A stretch of 64,000 nt of DNA from Pseudooceanicola sediminis (GTDB lineage: Bacteria > Pseudomonadota > Alphaproteobacteria > Rhodobacterales > Rhodobacteraceae). A program made the translations under genes and the position numbers. The DNA lies in contig NZ_QWJJ01000001.1 of assembly GCF_003575965.1 (NCBI RefSeq), forward strand, positions 248,001-312,000, written 5' to 3'. This document shows, in pieces, positions 19,040-31,869 of this stretch (position 1 is its first letter; the number at the start of each line of letters is the position of its first letter). The notes beneath the pieces were generated by a model. It made no database searches. It had not been told where the DNA came from and was given only the letters and a program-made list of their open reading frames with translations.

Positions 19040-20446
19040 ATGGAACAGACATCAACATTTCATGATCCGTCGCCGGTGGGCGCATCTCTCGACCGGCTGG
19101 CGGAAAATGCCGCCTCGCTCGGCCAGGAAGTGGTGGATGTCGAGGGGTTCCTGGAGGACCTGAACCAGCGCACGGGCGACCTGCTGGCCGAGCTGCGTAA
19201 TGTCCGCAAGGGCACCGGCACGGTGCTGCAGATGAACGCCAGTGTCATGGTCACCATCCAGGAGGCCTATGCCGAGCTTGAGCAGACCCAGGCGCGCTTT
19301 CTGGACGGTCACGCCAAGACCCGTCAGGCCGGTGAACTGGGGCGCCAGGTGACGGACTGGATCGACACTCTGGAACGGCGCACCGGCAACGTCGGGCAGA
19401 TCCTGACGGACGTACAGCAAAGCAACAATCAGGTGGCCGCCATCGCCACGCAGGTCAACATGCTGGCGATCAATGCCAAGATCGAGGCCGCCCGTGCAGG
19501 CGAGGCCGGCCGTGGGTTTTCCGTCGTCGCCGATGCAATCAATGCCTTGTCACAGCAGACCGGGGTCGCCGCCGACCTGATCAGCGAAAACGTTCAGCGC
19601 CTGGTGGACTGGATCATCCAGTTGCAAAAGGAAACCGGCAGTGTCGCGAAGACGTCGCAAACCCTGTCCGGTGTCAGCAAGATGTCGCAGGAATTGACGA
19701 TTCAGGTGCGTGACGCGCTTGATCTGACCGTCGGGCGCATGAAGCTGGTGCGCGACGATGCCGTCGAGGCAGACCGCGCCCTGCGTGTATTCTCTCCGCA
19801 AATCGAGGAGACCTTCAATATCGTGCGTGAGAGCGCAGACGCTGTGGCCGAAGTTCACGACAGGGTTCATGATCTGGTCGATTTGTCGGAAACGCTGGTA
19901 CAGGACAGCGTGATGGCCGGTGGTGGCGCCAGCGATCTGCCCCTGATCCGCGCGGTGCAGGCGCGCGCCAGCCAGATTACCCAGCTGTTCAATGACGCGA
20001 TAGACTCTGGGCGGATCAGTTTCGAGGACATGTTCGACGAGGAGTATCGCAGCATCCCTCGCACGAATCCCGAACAGCTGATGGCGCCGTTTACCGCGCT
20101 GACAGACTCGCTGCTGCCGGAAATACTGGAAACGGCGCTGGATCTGGATGAAAGGATCGTGTTTTGCGCCGCTGTCGATCGCAATGGCTATCTACCGACG
20201 CACAATCGCAAATTTTCCGAACCGCAGGGTGATGACCCCGTCTGGAACATGGCGCATAGCCGGAACAGGCGTATTTTCGATGACCGTGTCGGGCTGAAAG
20301 CGGGCCGCAACAAGACACCTTTCCTGATGCAGGTCTATCGCCGCGATATGGGCGGCGGAGAATTCATGTTGATGAAGGATCTCTCGGCGCCGATCTTTGT
20401 CAAGAATCGTCATTGGGGAGGTCTGCGCCTGGCGTTTCAGTTCTGA
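19040..20446 (+). CDS. Soluble methyl-accepting chemotaxis protein with C-terminal sensory module
   Basis: A 468-residue chemoreceptor with no membrane segment, so it should be cytoplasmic. The signalling hairpin tip is near residues 132-175 ([21 protein letters not shown]), much closer to the N-terminus than usual. The C-terminal third (about 330-468) is a separate globular module with DRNGYLPTHNRKFS, NRRIFDDRVGL and KNRHWGGLRLAF, a pattern met in cytoplasmic receptors of alphaproteobacteria. The ligand is unknown. A weak TTAA-N7-TTTG sequence lies 47-61 nt upstream. Confidence 0.85.
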   Translation: MEQTSTFHDPSPVGASLDRLAENAASLGQEVVDVEGFLEDLNQRTGDLLAELRNVRKGTGTVLQMNASVMVTIQEAYAELEQTQARFLDGHAKTRQAGELGRQVTDWIDTLERRTGNVGQILTDVQQSNNQVAAIATQVNMLAINAKIEAARAGEAGRGFSVVADAINALSQQTGVAADLISENVQRLVDWIIQLQKETGSVAKTSQTLSGVSKMSQELTIQVRDALDLTVGRMKLVRDDAVEADRALRVFSPQIEETFNIVRESADAVAEVHDRVHDLVDLSETLVQDSVMAGGGASDLPLIRAVQARASQITQLFNDAIDSGRISFEDMFDEEYRSIPRTNPEQLMAPFTALTDSLLPEILETALDLDERIVFCAAVDRNGYLPTHNRKFSEPQGDDPVWNMAHSRNRRIFDDRVGLKAGRNKTPFLMQVYRRDMGGGEFMLMKDLSAPIFVKNRHWGGLRLAFQF

Positions 20447-20552
20447 TCCCCCTGCTCCCTACCCCGATCAGCCCGGCCCCGAAACCCGATATCGGCGGGC
20501 CGTTCGAGAGACAGACACTGTTAAAGGCCAAAAACCCATAAATAACAAAAAT

Positions 20553-20580
20553 GCCGCCGCATCACTCGGGATGCGGCGGC
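20553..20580 (-). terminator. Terminator of the LexA-controlled micro-gene
   Basis: A ten-base-pair inverted repeat (GCCGCCGCAT / ATGCGGCGGC, loop of eight) is followed on the minus strand by ATTTTTGTTATTT-like sequence. It closes the short transcript that begins at the LexA operator near 20901. Confidence 0.88.
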
Positions 20581-20711
20581 CAGTGATGCAATGTCGCTTG
20601 GGACCAGACGCGGGTATCGGGAAGAGGCACTTCCGATCCTCGGGGACAGGCAATCCCGGAGGAAACCGCTGGGGAAGCGGCCGCGTCATGAACGACTTGC
20701 AGGCAGAAACC

Positions 20712-20834
20712 TCAGGTCAGGACAGGCAGGAACAGGGATCCGACCAGCAGAACGGTCAGCGCAATGGCGCCAAGCAGATCCTCTAGCAAAGTGGCACGAG
20801 AGCGCCTTGCGGCATTGAGAATATCGTTCAGCAT
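20712..20834 (-). CDS. 40-aa membrane micro-protein under a LexA operator (uncharacterised)
   Basis: A short frame coding for 40 residues. A basic, amphipathic N-terminus (Arg10, Arg11, Arg13) and acidic pair precede one hydrophobic helix at about 20-39 (LLGAIALTVLLVGSLFLPVL). The ATG at 20834 has a well-placed AAGGAA ribosome binding site; the same frame can be opened further upstream to 20927, but that would run through the LexA box. It has its own operator (20901-20915) and terminator (20553-20580). By design it resembles SOS-induced membrane peptides such as SidA of Caulobacter or TisB, without sequence similarity that I can recognise. Confidence 0.65.
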   Translation of the reverse strand: MLNDILNAARRSRATLLEDLLGAIALTVLLVGSLFLPVLT

Positions 20835-20900
20835 CGTCCAGTTCCTTTCCATCATCGCTAGTGTTGCTTCTTTGTTCTCACATAGATTGCCCCACGTAAA

Positions 20901-20915
20901 GAACTTTTTAAGAAC
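20901..20915 (-). promoter_or_regulatory. LexA box (GAAC-N7-GAAC)
   Basis: A perfect alphaproteobacterial SOS box as a direct repeat, GAAC followed by seven bases and GAAC (GTTC-N7-GTTC on the minus strand). A third GAAC follows six bases later (20922-20925). It lies 67 nt or more upstream of the ATG of the 40-aa gene and 40 nt past the recG stop. Confidence 0.8.
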
Positions 20916-20954
20916 ATAGGTGAACAAAGTGCGATTACTGGCGCGACAGAGGGA

Positions 20955-25204
<4,250 letters not shown>

Positions 25205-25315
25205 TCACACTCTCGGCCGACCCGAGGGTCGTTTCGAGAAGTGATAGGGGGCGTCTTTAGCAAGGTCCAGTCGTGAGTGGTGGCGCGGGGGGACCGACTT
25301 CCCCTTGGTCAGTCG

Positions 25316-26038
25316 TCAGCTTGCAGCGCCGATGGCCATACGCTTTTCGTCCATCTGCCCCGGCTCGGGGTCACGAAGCACATAGCCGCGGCCCCAGACG
25401 GTTTCGATGTAATTGTCGCCTTCGGTAGCCGTAGACAGTTTCTTGCGTAGTTTGCAGATGAAGACATCGATGATCTTCAGCTCGGGTTCATCCATGCCGC
25501 CGTACAGATGGTTCAGGAACATTTCCTTTGTCAGGGTCGTCCCCTTCCGCAGGCTGAGCAACTCAAGCATCTGGTATTCCTTGCCCGTCAGATGGACCGG
25601 CTTGCCGTCCGCCTCGACAGTCTTCGCGTCGAGATTGACCTCGATCCGGCCGGTACTGATGACCGACTGCGAATGGCCCTTGGAGCGACGGATGATCGCA
25701 TGTATGCGCGCGACCAGCTCTTCTCGGTGGAAGGGTTTCGTAAGATAGTCGTCAGCGCCGAACCCGAAGCCCTTGAGCTTGTTTTCCGTGTCGTCTGCAC
25801 CCGAGAGGATCAGGATCGGCGTTTCGATCCTGGCCAGGCGCAATTGACGCAGCACCTCGTGGCCGTTCATGTCCGGAAGACCGAGATCCAGCAGGATCAG
25901 GTCGTAATCATAAAGCTTCGCAAGATCGATCCCCTCTTCCCCCAAGTCCGTCGTGTAGACGTTGAGATTGGCATGGGTCAGCATCAACTCGATACTCTTC
26001 GACGTCGTCGGATCATCTTCAACCAAAAGCACACGCAT
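25316..26038 (-). CDS. ctrA: Cell-cycle response regulator CtrA
   Basis: Essential or motility-linked master regulator of alphaproteobacteria, phosphorylated through CckA and ChpT. The 240-residue protein has a receiver domain with phospho-acceptor Asp51 (ILLDLGLPD) and conserved Lys ([11 protein letters not shown]), then an OmpR-type winged helix with [10 protein letters not shown] and [12 protein letters not shown]. The start at 26038 was chosen because MRVLLVEDD is the family N-terminus; a longer frame exists upstream. It lies next to sciP and carries a CtrA-type site 54-68 nt upstream, pointing to autoregulation. Confidence 0.97.
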   Translation of the reverse strand: MRVLLVEDDPTTSKSIELMLTHANLNVYTTDLGEEGIDLAKLYDYDLILLDLGLPDMNGHEVLRQLRLARIETPILILSGADDTENKLKGFGFGADDYLTKPFHREELVARIHAIIRRSKGHSQSVISTGRIEVNLDAKTVEADGKPVHLTGKEYQMLELLSLRKGTTLTKEMFLNHLYGGMDEPELKIIDVFICKLRKKLSTATEGDNYIETVWGRGYVLRDPEPGQMDEKRMAIGAAS

Positions 26039-26091
26039 ACCGAGTTTTCTCCGTTTATCCCCTAGACGTAAACGACCCTGACGCCATTTGG

Positions 26092-26106
26092 TTAATCTTA
26101 AGTTAC
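26092..26106 (-). promoter_or_regulatory. CtrA-type site upstream of ctrA
   Basis: TTAA-N7-TTAC on the plus strand, one base from the TTAA-N7-TTAA consensus, located 54-68 nt before the ctrA start codon in the gap between sciP and ctrA. Confidence 0.6.
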
Positions 26107-26132
26107 CGCATATGACGCTTTCCAGCAACAAC

Positions 26133-26411
26133 TCATGGTTGACGAAACTTTTGAAGCGCAGTCGCCTTCAGCGCCTCTTCACCATGATTGGCGACGGCAC
26201 TTACCCATTCCAGAAACTCTTCGGCTGAAATTTCATATCGTTCCAAGGCTTCGTCCTGTGTGATCAGACCGTGCACGACGCCGCGCACGACCGCCGCCTT
26301 GCGTGACGCCACCCAGCGTCGCGTCTCGGCCGGCGGCAGGTCGGCCCGGGTCATGACACGACCATCGGGCAAGGTTATCGCCCGCGGCCCCTGTACTTTT
26401 TTCAGATACAT
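26133..26411 (-). CDS. sciP: SciP, DUF1153 CtrA-inhibitory protein
   Basis: Small helix-turn-helix protein that in Caulobacter binds CtrA and blocks activation of CtrA-dependent promoters. The 92-residue product has the family N-terminus [21 protein letters not shown] and the helical HTH region [14 protein letters not shown] ... [14 protein letters not shown]. It lies directly upstream of ctrA on the same strand with 94 nt between, so antagonist and target are neighbours. A CtrA-like site lies 45-59 nt before its start. Confidence 0.93.
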   Translation of the reverse strand: MYLKKVQGPRAITLPDGRVMTRADLPPAETRRWVASRKAAVVRGVVHGLITQDEALERYEISAEEFLEWVSAVANHGEEALKATALQKFRQP

Positions 26412-26455
26412 CGCTCTGATCCTCGTTCACTCGCGTGTATCCTTGGCCTTGTGTT

Positions 26456-26470
26456 TTAACGCCGGGTGAA
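26456..26470 (-). promoter_or_regulatory. Possible CtrA site upstream of sciP
   Basis: TTAA-N7-TGAA, one mismatch in the second half, 45-59 nt before the sciP start. It also lies ahead of mnmA on the other strand. Confidence 0.4.
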
Positions 26471-26549
26471 ACAGCGGGTTGAGAGTGTCTCGCATTTTCC
26501 TATATTCAGATGGTCTTGCGCCCCCTGCCGGGGCAGATCAGGAGCAATC

Positions 26550-27692
26550 ATGGCCTTGGACGCTGAAATCGGACTGAATTCGCTGGGATTTCCCAAGCCC
26601 CCGCAGCAGACGCGCGTGGTCGTCGCCATGTCTGGTGGCGTCGACAGTTCCGTCGTCGCGGCAAAGCTGGCGGAAGAGGGCTATGATGTGGTCGGGGTGA
26701 CTTTGCAGCTCTATGATCACGGGGCTGCATTGGCCAAGAAGGGTGCCTGCTGCGCGGGATTGGATATTCACGACGCGCGCCGGGTGGCCGAAGAGATGGG
26801 TTTCCCACACTATGTTCTTGATTATGAAAACATTTTCAAAGACGCGGTAATAGACGAATTCGCCGACAGCTATCTGGCCGGCGCGACACCGGTGCCCTGT
26901 ATCCGGTGCAACGAACGCGTCAAGTTCAAGGATCTTCTGGAAACCGCACGTGATCTTGATGCCGATTGCATGGCGACCGGTCACTACATCCAGCGCAAGA
27001 TGGGCGTCAACGGTCCCGAACTGCACAGCGCCGAGGACGCGAATCGCGATCAGAGCTATTTCCTCTTCTCGACAACGCCGGAACAGTTAGAATTTTTGAG
27101 ATTTCCCTTGGGGCACCTCGCCTCAAAGGCGGAAACACGTGCGCTTGCCGCGCAATACGGCCTTGCAGTGGCCGACAAGCCCGACAGCCAGGACATCTGC
27201 TTTGTTCCGAACGGAGATTACGCCAGCGTGATCGAAAAGCTGCGTCCCGGCGCGGCCGAGCCCGGTGATATCGTCGATGTCGATGGCAATGTGTTGGGCA
27301 CGCACAACGGGGTGATCCATTATACCATCGGTCAACGGCGCGGTCTGGGCATCGGCGGGCTGGCCGATCCGCTGTACGTGGTTAAGCTGGACGTTGACAA
27401 CCGCAAGGTGATCGTCGGCCCGAAAGAGTTGCTGTCGACCCGTACCATTCCGGTGCGTGAGATCAATTGGCTGGGCGATGGTGCATTGACCGACCGTGAA
27501 AGTTACGAGATTTCGGTGAAGGTCCGTTCGACCCGCCCACCCCGCGAAGCGATCCTGCGCCCGATTTCGCCAACCGAGGCCGAGGTCGAACTGCTGACAC
27601 CCGAGGAAGGCGTTTCACCGGGCCAGGCCTGCGTGTTTTATGAGACTGGCGGCACCCGGATTCTTGGTGGCGGCTGGATCTGGCGCGGCTAG
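26550..27692 (+). CDS. mnmA: tRNA-specific 2-thiouridylase MnmA
   Basis: Thiolates uridine-34 of Lys, Glu and Gln tRNAs. The 380-residue protein has the PP-loop SGGVDSSV (28-35), the catalytic pair Cys120 ([11 protein letters not shown]) and Cys217 (SQDICFVP), and the C-terminal beta-barrel. The ATG at 26550 follows an AGGAGC ribosome binding site; a longer frame starting at 26466 lacks support. Its stop is shared with the convergent lpxB stop in the CTAG at 27689-27692. Confidence 0.97.
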   Translation: MALDAEIGLNSLGFPKPPQQTRVVVAMSGGVDSSVVAAKLAEEGYDVVGVTLQLYDHGAALAKKGACCAGLDIHDARRVAEEMGFPHYVLDYENIFKDAVIDEFADSYLAGATPVPCIRCNERVKFKDLLETARDLDADCMATGHYIQRKMGVNGPELHSAEDANRDQSYFLFSTTPEQLEFLRFPLGHLASKAETRALAAQYGLAVADKPDSQDICFVPNGDYASVIEKLRPGAAEPGDIVDVDGNVLGTHNGVIHYTIGQRRGLGIGGLADPLYVVKLDVDNRKVIVGPKELLSTRTIPVREINWLGDGALTDRESYEISVKVRSTRPPREAILRPISPTEAEVELLTPEEGVSPGQACVFYETGGTRILGGGWIWRG

Positions 27693-28840
27693 AGACGGTC
27701 CAGAATCGCCCGGGCCGCCCTCAGGCCCGGCGCCTCGCCGGTCTTGCCCAGCCGGTCCATCGTCAGCGCCATCGCAGACAGTTGTGCCTGCGGTGTTTCC
27801 AGAACGCCCGTGATCGCCGGTGCTATCAACTCTGCCCTGCAATCATCGGCAATGAACTCGGGTATCGTGCGCGTGTCCGAGACCAGATTGACCAGGGTCA
27901 CCGTGTCGGTCAGCAACATGCGTTGGATGATCCGGCGGGTCAGCCAATGCATGTCGTAGGCGATCACCATGGGCGTCGCCGCCGCGGCCAATTCAAGAGA
28001 CACCGTGCCCGATGCGGCAAGGGCGACGTCGGCGGCCTTGAATGCGGCACGCTTTTCAGCGGCAAAGGTGGTGCGGTCGACGCCGCGCGGGTCCAGGACG
28101 ATCGGCGGCACTGGCCAGGTTGCCACCATATCCTGTACCGTCTGCGCCACGTGGTCGGCCGCAGGCAACACCAACCGAAGATCCGGATGCGCGGCCTTGG
28201 CCCGCGCCAGAACGTCGGAAAAGATCGGGCCGAGCTTTGCGACCTCGCCGCGGCGGGAACCAGGCAGAACCAGCAGCAAAGGGGCCTCTCCTATGCCGTG
28301 GCGCGCACGGAATGACGCGACCTCCTCTGTCGTCGCGACAGGTTCGGTGACCACCGGATGGCCAACAAAATCACACGCCATCCCAGCACGTTGCATATAG
28401 GGCGGTTCAAACGGGAACAGCGCCAGCACGTGGTCGATGACCCTGGCCATCTTTTCCGCGCGTTTGGGGCGCCACGCCCAGACGGTCGGCGCAACATAGT
28501 GAACGGTGCGGATGTCGGAACGTTGCTTGACCAGCCCGGCCACGCGTAGACAGAAATCCGGGCTGTCGATTGTCAGCAGCAGATCCGGCGGATCGGCCAG
28601 CACTGCATCCGCGCATTCGCGGATCCGGCGCTTGAGATGAAAGTACTTCGGCGCAATTTCGGCCAGCCCCATCACCGACAATTCGTCCATCGGAAAGCGG
28701 CTTGTCAGCCCTTCGGCCTGCATCTTTGCGCCGCCAACCCCGTCAAAGCGGATGTCGGGGACAAGCGCCCTGAGACCGGCCATCACCGCCGCCCCGAGGG
28801 AATCCCCCGAGGGTTCACCGGCAATCACGAAGATACGCAT
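27689..28840 (-). CDS. lpxB: Lipid-A-disaccharide synthase
   Basis: Joins lipid X and UDP-2,3-diacylglucosamine into the lipid A disaccharide at the inner membrane. The 383-residue GT19 glycosyltransferase shows the N-terminal [15 protein letters not shown] motif, [27 protein letters not shown] and [13 protein letters not shown]. It is the last gene of the envelope operon; its start overlaps the lpxI stop by one nucleotide. Confidence 0.97.
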   Translation of the reverse strand: MRIFVIAGEPSGDSLGAAVMAGLRALVPDIRFDGVGGAKMQAEGLTSRFPMDELSVMGLAEIAPKYFHLKRRIRECADAVLADPPDLLLTIDSPDFCLRVAGLVKQRSDIRTVHYVAPTVWAWRPKRAEKMARVIDHVLALFPFEPPYMQRAGMACDFVGHPVVTEPVATTEEVASFRARHGIGEAPLLLVLPGSRRGEVAKLGPIFSDVLARAKAAHPDLRLVLPAADHVAQTVQDMVATWPVPPIVLDPRGVDRTTFAAEKRAAFKAADVALAASGTVSLELAAAATPMVIAYDMHWLTRRIIQRMLLTDTVTLVNLVSDTRTIPEFIADDCRAELIAPAITGVLETPQAQLSAMALTMDRLGKTGEAPGLRAARAILDRL

Positions 28841-29715
28841 CAGACTTCCTCCGCAAGGATGGTGAGGCCCAGCTCATCAGCAAGCGGGAGCAGGACGTCG
28901 CGATCGATCAGGAGAACACGCCCTGCGGCGATCACGATACCTTCCAGCCCTGCCTCGGCGGCGCGGCGCAGGGTATCGGGACCGATGGCGGGCATGTCGA
29001 CACGCAAATCCTGCCCTGATTTCGGGAACTTGCACAGAACGCCCCGGCCGCGACGCAAGCGATCCGGCGTCTGTGCCACAAAGCGCAACATGGCATCGGT
29101 TCCCTGGATCGTCTCAATCCCGAGGCACAGACCACCGGCCACGACGCAGCCTTGGCTGACATCCAGCGGCGCCAGCCCTTCGAGGATATCGCGGCCGCGC
29201 GCGCTGTCGACGCGGGCCTCCTTCGACAACGGTGCCCCACTGAGGAGACCAGCCGAGGCGGTCAGTGCGGGCAGCAGGTCGTGGGCGCCGACAACGCTAA
29301 AACCCTGTTCCTCGAAAACGGAAATCACCAGCCGCAGCAGGGCGTCGTCGCGGCCGGTTCCCATCGCCTTCATCACCCGCGGCGCAAGCGACATGACGGT
29401 AAAATCAAGCTGCTTCATGTCGAGATGCGGGCGCGTGGTGGCGCCGGCCATCACGATCCGCGTAATGCCTTCGGCCCGCAGGGCGGTGAAGACGGAGCCG
29501 AGTTTTTCGTATCGGTATCGTGTCAGTATCTCGTCGGGCAAGGCACAGTCCGTGCCCTCGAACGTCAGGCAATAGGCATCCGGGTAGGCGTCAGCCAGCA
29601 GCACCGGCAACGTGCCGCCGCCAGCGATGATGCCGAGCCGCCCCTGAACCGCGCCACCCTGGTCTGTCGCGTTCCCGCTGGCAGCCGTTTTCCTGCGCCC
29701 TGGCAACCAGCCCAC
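28840..29715 (-). CDS. lpxI: UDP-2,3-diacylglucosamine pyrophosphatase LpxI
   Basis: Cleaves UDP-2,3-diacylglucosamine to lipid X and UMP; alphaproteobacteria use LpxI in place of the unrelated LpxH. The 291-residue DUF1009 protein has RLGIIAGGGTLPVLLAD near residue 26, then SVFEEQGFSVVGAHDLLP and GPDTLRRAAEAGLEGIVIAAG towards the C-terminus. The chosen start at 29715 is 7 nt after the lpxA stop; the first 20 residues are poorly conserved and a later start is possible. Confidence 0.93.
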   Translation of the reverse strand: MGWLPGRRKTAASGNATDQGGAVQGRLGIIAGGGTLPVLLADAYPDAYCLTFEGTDCALPDEILTRYRYEKLGSVFTALRAEGITRIVMAGATTRPHLDMKQLDFTVMSLAPRVMKAMGTGRDDALLRLVISVFEEQGFSVVGAHDLLPALTASAGLLSGAPLSKEARVDSARGRDILEGLAPLDVSQGCVVAGGLCLGIETIQGTDAMLRFVAQTPDRLRRGRGVLCKFPKSGQDLRVDMPAIGPDTLRRAAEAGLEGIVIAAGRVLLIDRDVLLPLADELGLTILAEEV

Positions 29716-29722
29716 GGCGCGC

Positions 29723-30526
29723 CTACTGCTTGCCCGGGGTCAGAAACGACCGGTCGCTGCCAGCAAGCACGAAATCGACAATCGTGCGGACGTAATCGCT
29801 TTCGGTTTCGTCACCCAGACGGCGCGCGCGATCCTGAAACGCGCCTTCGCCCTGCGCCAGCATCTGAAACGCGGCCCGTAGCGCGGTGATGTCGGAGCGC
29901 GCAACGCCCCGCCGTTTCAACCCCACCAGGTTCAGCCCGTCGAGTTTGCCGCGGTCGGCTTGCACAAGGCCGTAGGGGATCACGTCGTGGGTCACCATGG
30001 TGACCGCGCCGATGATGGCGCCGCGCCCGATCCGCACCCATTGATGCACGCCAGAAAGGCCACCGATGATCACTTCGTCGTCGATCACGCAATGCCCGGC
30101 CAACGCCGCATTGTTGACGATGATGACGTTGTTGCCGACCTGACAGTCATGGGCGACGTGGCAGCCGGCCATGAACAGGCCGTCGTCGCCAACGCGGGTC
30201 ACGCCCCCACCCCCTTCGGTCCCGGCGTTCATGGTGACATGTTCGCGGATGCGGTTGCGCTGACCAACGACCAGCCGTGTCTTTTCGCCCTTGAACTTGA
30301 GATCCTGCGGGATGCCACCGATGACCGCAAAGGGATGCACCAGCGTGTCGGCGCCGATCTCGGTCACGCCCTGAACCACCACATGGCTCATCAACTCGAC
30401 ATTCGCGCCGATGCTGACTTCGGCGCCGATGTGGCAGAACGGGCCGATCCGCGCGCCATCGCCGATCGTGGCACCGTCTTCGACCAGGGCCAGCGGGTGA
30501 ACGATCGCTTCGTGACTGATCGCCAT
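29723..30526 (-). CDS. lpxA: UDP-N-acetylglucosamine O-acyltransferase
   Basis: First step of lipid A synthesis, transferring a 3-hydroxyacyl chain from ACP to UDP-GlcNAc. The 267-residue protein consists of left-handed beta-helix hexapeptide repeats over the first 190 residues, with the catalytic His in GCHVAHDCQVG, and a helical C-terminal tail. It is 4 nt downstream of fabZ, in the standard fabZ-lpxA order. Confidence 0.97.
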   Translation of the reverse strand: MAISHEAIVHPLALVEDGATIGDGARIGPFCHIGAEVSIGANVELMSHVVVQGVTEIGADTLVHPFAVIGGIPQDLKFKGEKTRLVVGQRNRIREHVTMNAGTEGGGGVTRVGDDGLFMAGCHVAHDCQVGNNVIIVNNAALAGHCVIDDEVIIGGLSGVHQWVRIGRGAIIGAVTMVTHDVIPYGLVQADRGKLDGLNLVGLKRRGVARSDITALRAAFQMLAQGEGAFQDRARRLGDETESDYVRTIVDFVLAGSDRSFLTPGKQ

Positions 30527-30530
30527 CGGC

Positions 30531-30998
30531 TCATCCCTCCGCCGGTTGGTCGATCATCGCCATGAATTCGGATTCACAGGCCAGCTCGCCTTCGACGGTT
30601 GCGACACCGCTGAATTTCCAGACCTTGCCACCGGGCTTGCCACGCAGCGTTTGCACGCGCATTTCCAGCACATCACCGGGCACGACCATGCGACGGAATT
30701 TGCTTTTCTCGATCGACATGAAATAGATCAGGATATTCTTGTCCTCGAACCCCAGTGTCGCCCCGACCATCACCGCCGCCGTCTGCGCCATCGCTTCGAT
30801 GATGGTGACCCCCGGCATGATCGGCTTGGCCGGAAAATGCCCTTGGAAATGCGGTTCGTTCATCGTGACATTCTTGATGCCGAGCGCGGAGGTCGTGCCG
30901 TCGATCTCGACCACCTTGTCCACCAGAAGGAACGGATAGCGGTGCGGAATGATGCGAGTGATGCGATTGATGTCGGCGCTTTGGAGCGTCTCGGTCAT
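30531..30998 (-). CDS. fabZ: 3-hydroxyacyl-ACP dehydratase FabZ
   Basis: Dehydrates 3-hydroxyacyl-ACP in fatty acid elongation, competing with LpxA for the same substrate. The 155-residue hotdog protein carries the catalytic His54 in [14 protein letters not shown] and Glu68 in IEAMAQ. It is followed by lpxA. On its upstream side there is a 169-nt gap to ompH; lpxD, usual at this place, is absent. Confidence 0.97.
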   Translation of the reverse strand: MTETLQSADINRITRIIPHRYPFLLVDKVVEIDGTTSALGIKNVTMNEPHFQGHFPAKPIMPGVTIIEAMAQTAAVMVGATLGFEDKNILIYFMSIEKSKFRRMVVPGDVLEMRVQTLRGKPGGKVWKFSGVATVEGELACESEFMAMIDQPAEG

Positions 30999-31167
30999 GC
31001 TGGTCTTTCCTCGTGCGCAAGGAAGGGTCTGTATGCCCTTCTGGTCTGGATTGTCCCTAGCAAGTCAGCCGCCGTGCGGCAAGCATACTCGGGGTCAGGC
31101 GCAACCGCGCGGGCACCCTGCGTTGCCCGTTCAGGCACCGGGGCAACACCCAGCGTGGTGCAGGTTG

Positions 31168-31860
31168 TCAGGGAGAGGTCGGCGACGGCGGTGCAGGCGT
31201 GTCACCCTGCGGCGCTGTGCCATTCGGGGCATCATCGGCCGGGGCATCATCTGCCGGGTCGGACGGGACCGGTTCATCTGGGGTCGCGTCGGCGTCCGGG
31301 TCGGTTTTGACAGCGCCGTCTTCGTCCAGAAGCGCCGCGTCGATGCGTTCGATCGCCTCGTCCGTGATGTCGACGATATCGCGCGCGACAAAGACGCTGC
31401 GCTGTTCAAGGATCACGGCGGCCCCTGCTTCCTGCATCAATGAATTGAGCACCGGTTCCGCCGCTTTGAGAAAGGCGCGTCGGGCCGCATCGCTGTCCTG
31501 CCCCAGCGTCTTGGTCATTTCTTCACGTTCGCGGCGGATATCCGTCACCTTGGCATCGAATGCCTCGGCCATGACGCGAAACTTTTCGGGGTCCGTCTTG
31601 GGGCGCAGATCGGTCAGACGACGCTCTTCTTCGGCCAGCTCTCCTTCGATCCGGCGGTTGTCGGCGGCGATCCTGCTTGCCTGCGCCTCGATCTTGCTGG
31701 ACAGGCGGGCACCATAGCGGCTGTCGGAAAACAGGCGTTCGCTGTCGACCGTCAGGATCGGAGACCGGGGCAAGCCGCTGAACGACTGCGCCCCGGCAAG
31801 ACCCGGCAAAAGGCTGAGCCAGGCGGCGATGACAATGGTCAGCAGCCGGGTGGCACGCAT
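31168..31860 (-). CDS. OmpH/Skp-family periplasmic chaperone
   Basis: A 230-residue secreted protein with a signal peptide ending near GLAGA (residues 20-24). Then comes the OmpH beta strand LTVDSERLFSDSRYG and a long charged coiled coil (residues 60-150) like the Skp tentacles, which hold unfolded outer-membrane proteins. The last 40 residues are Pro/Asp/Ala-rich and of low complexity, longer than in E. coli Skp. It lies 9 nt after bamA, which fits a role in delivering barrels to the BAM complex. Confidence 0.88.
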   Translation of the reverse strand: MRATRLLTIVIAAWLSLLPGLAGAQSFSGLPRSPILTVDSERLFSDSRYGARLSSKIEAQASRIAADNRRIEGELAEEERRLTDLRPKTDPEKFRVMAEAFDAKVTDIRREREEMTKTLGQDSDAARRAFLKAAEPVLNSLMQEAGAAVILEQRSVFVARDIVDITDEAIERIDAALLDEDGAVKTDPDADATPDEPVPSDPADDAPADDAPNGTAPQGDTPAPPSPTSP

Positions 31861-31869
31861 CCCCTGCTC

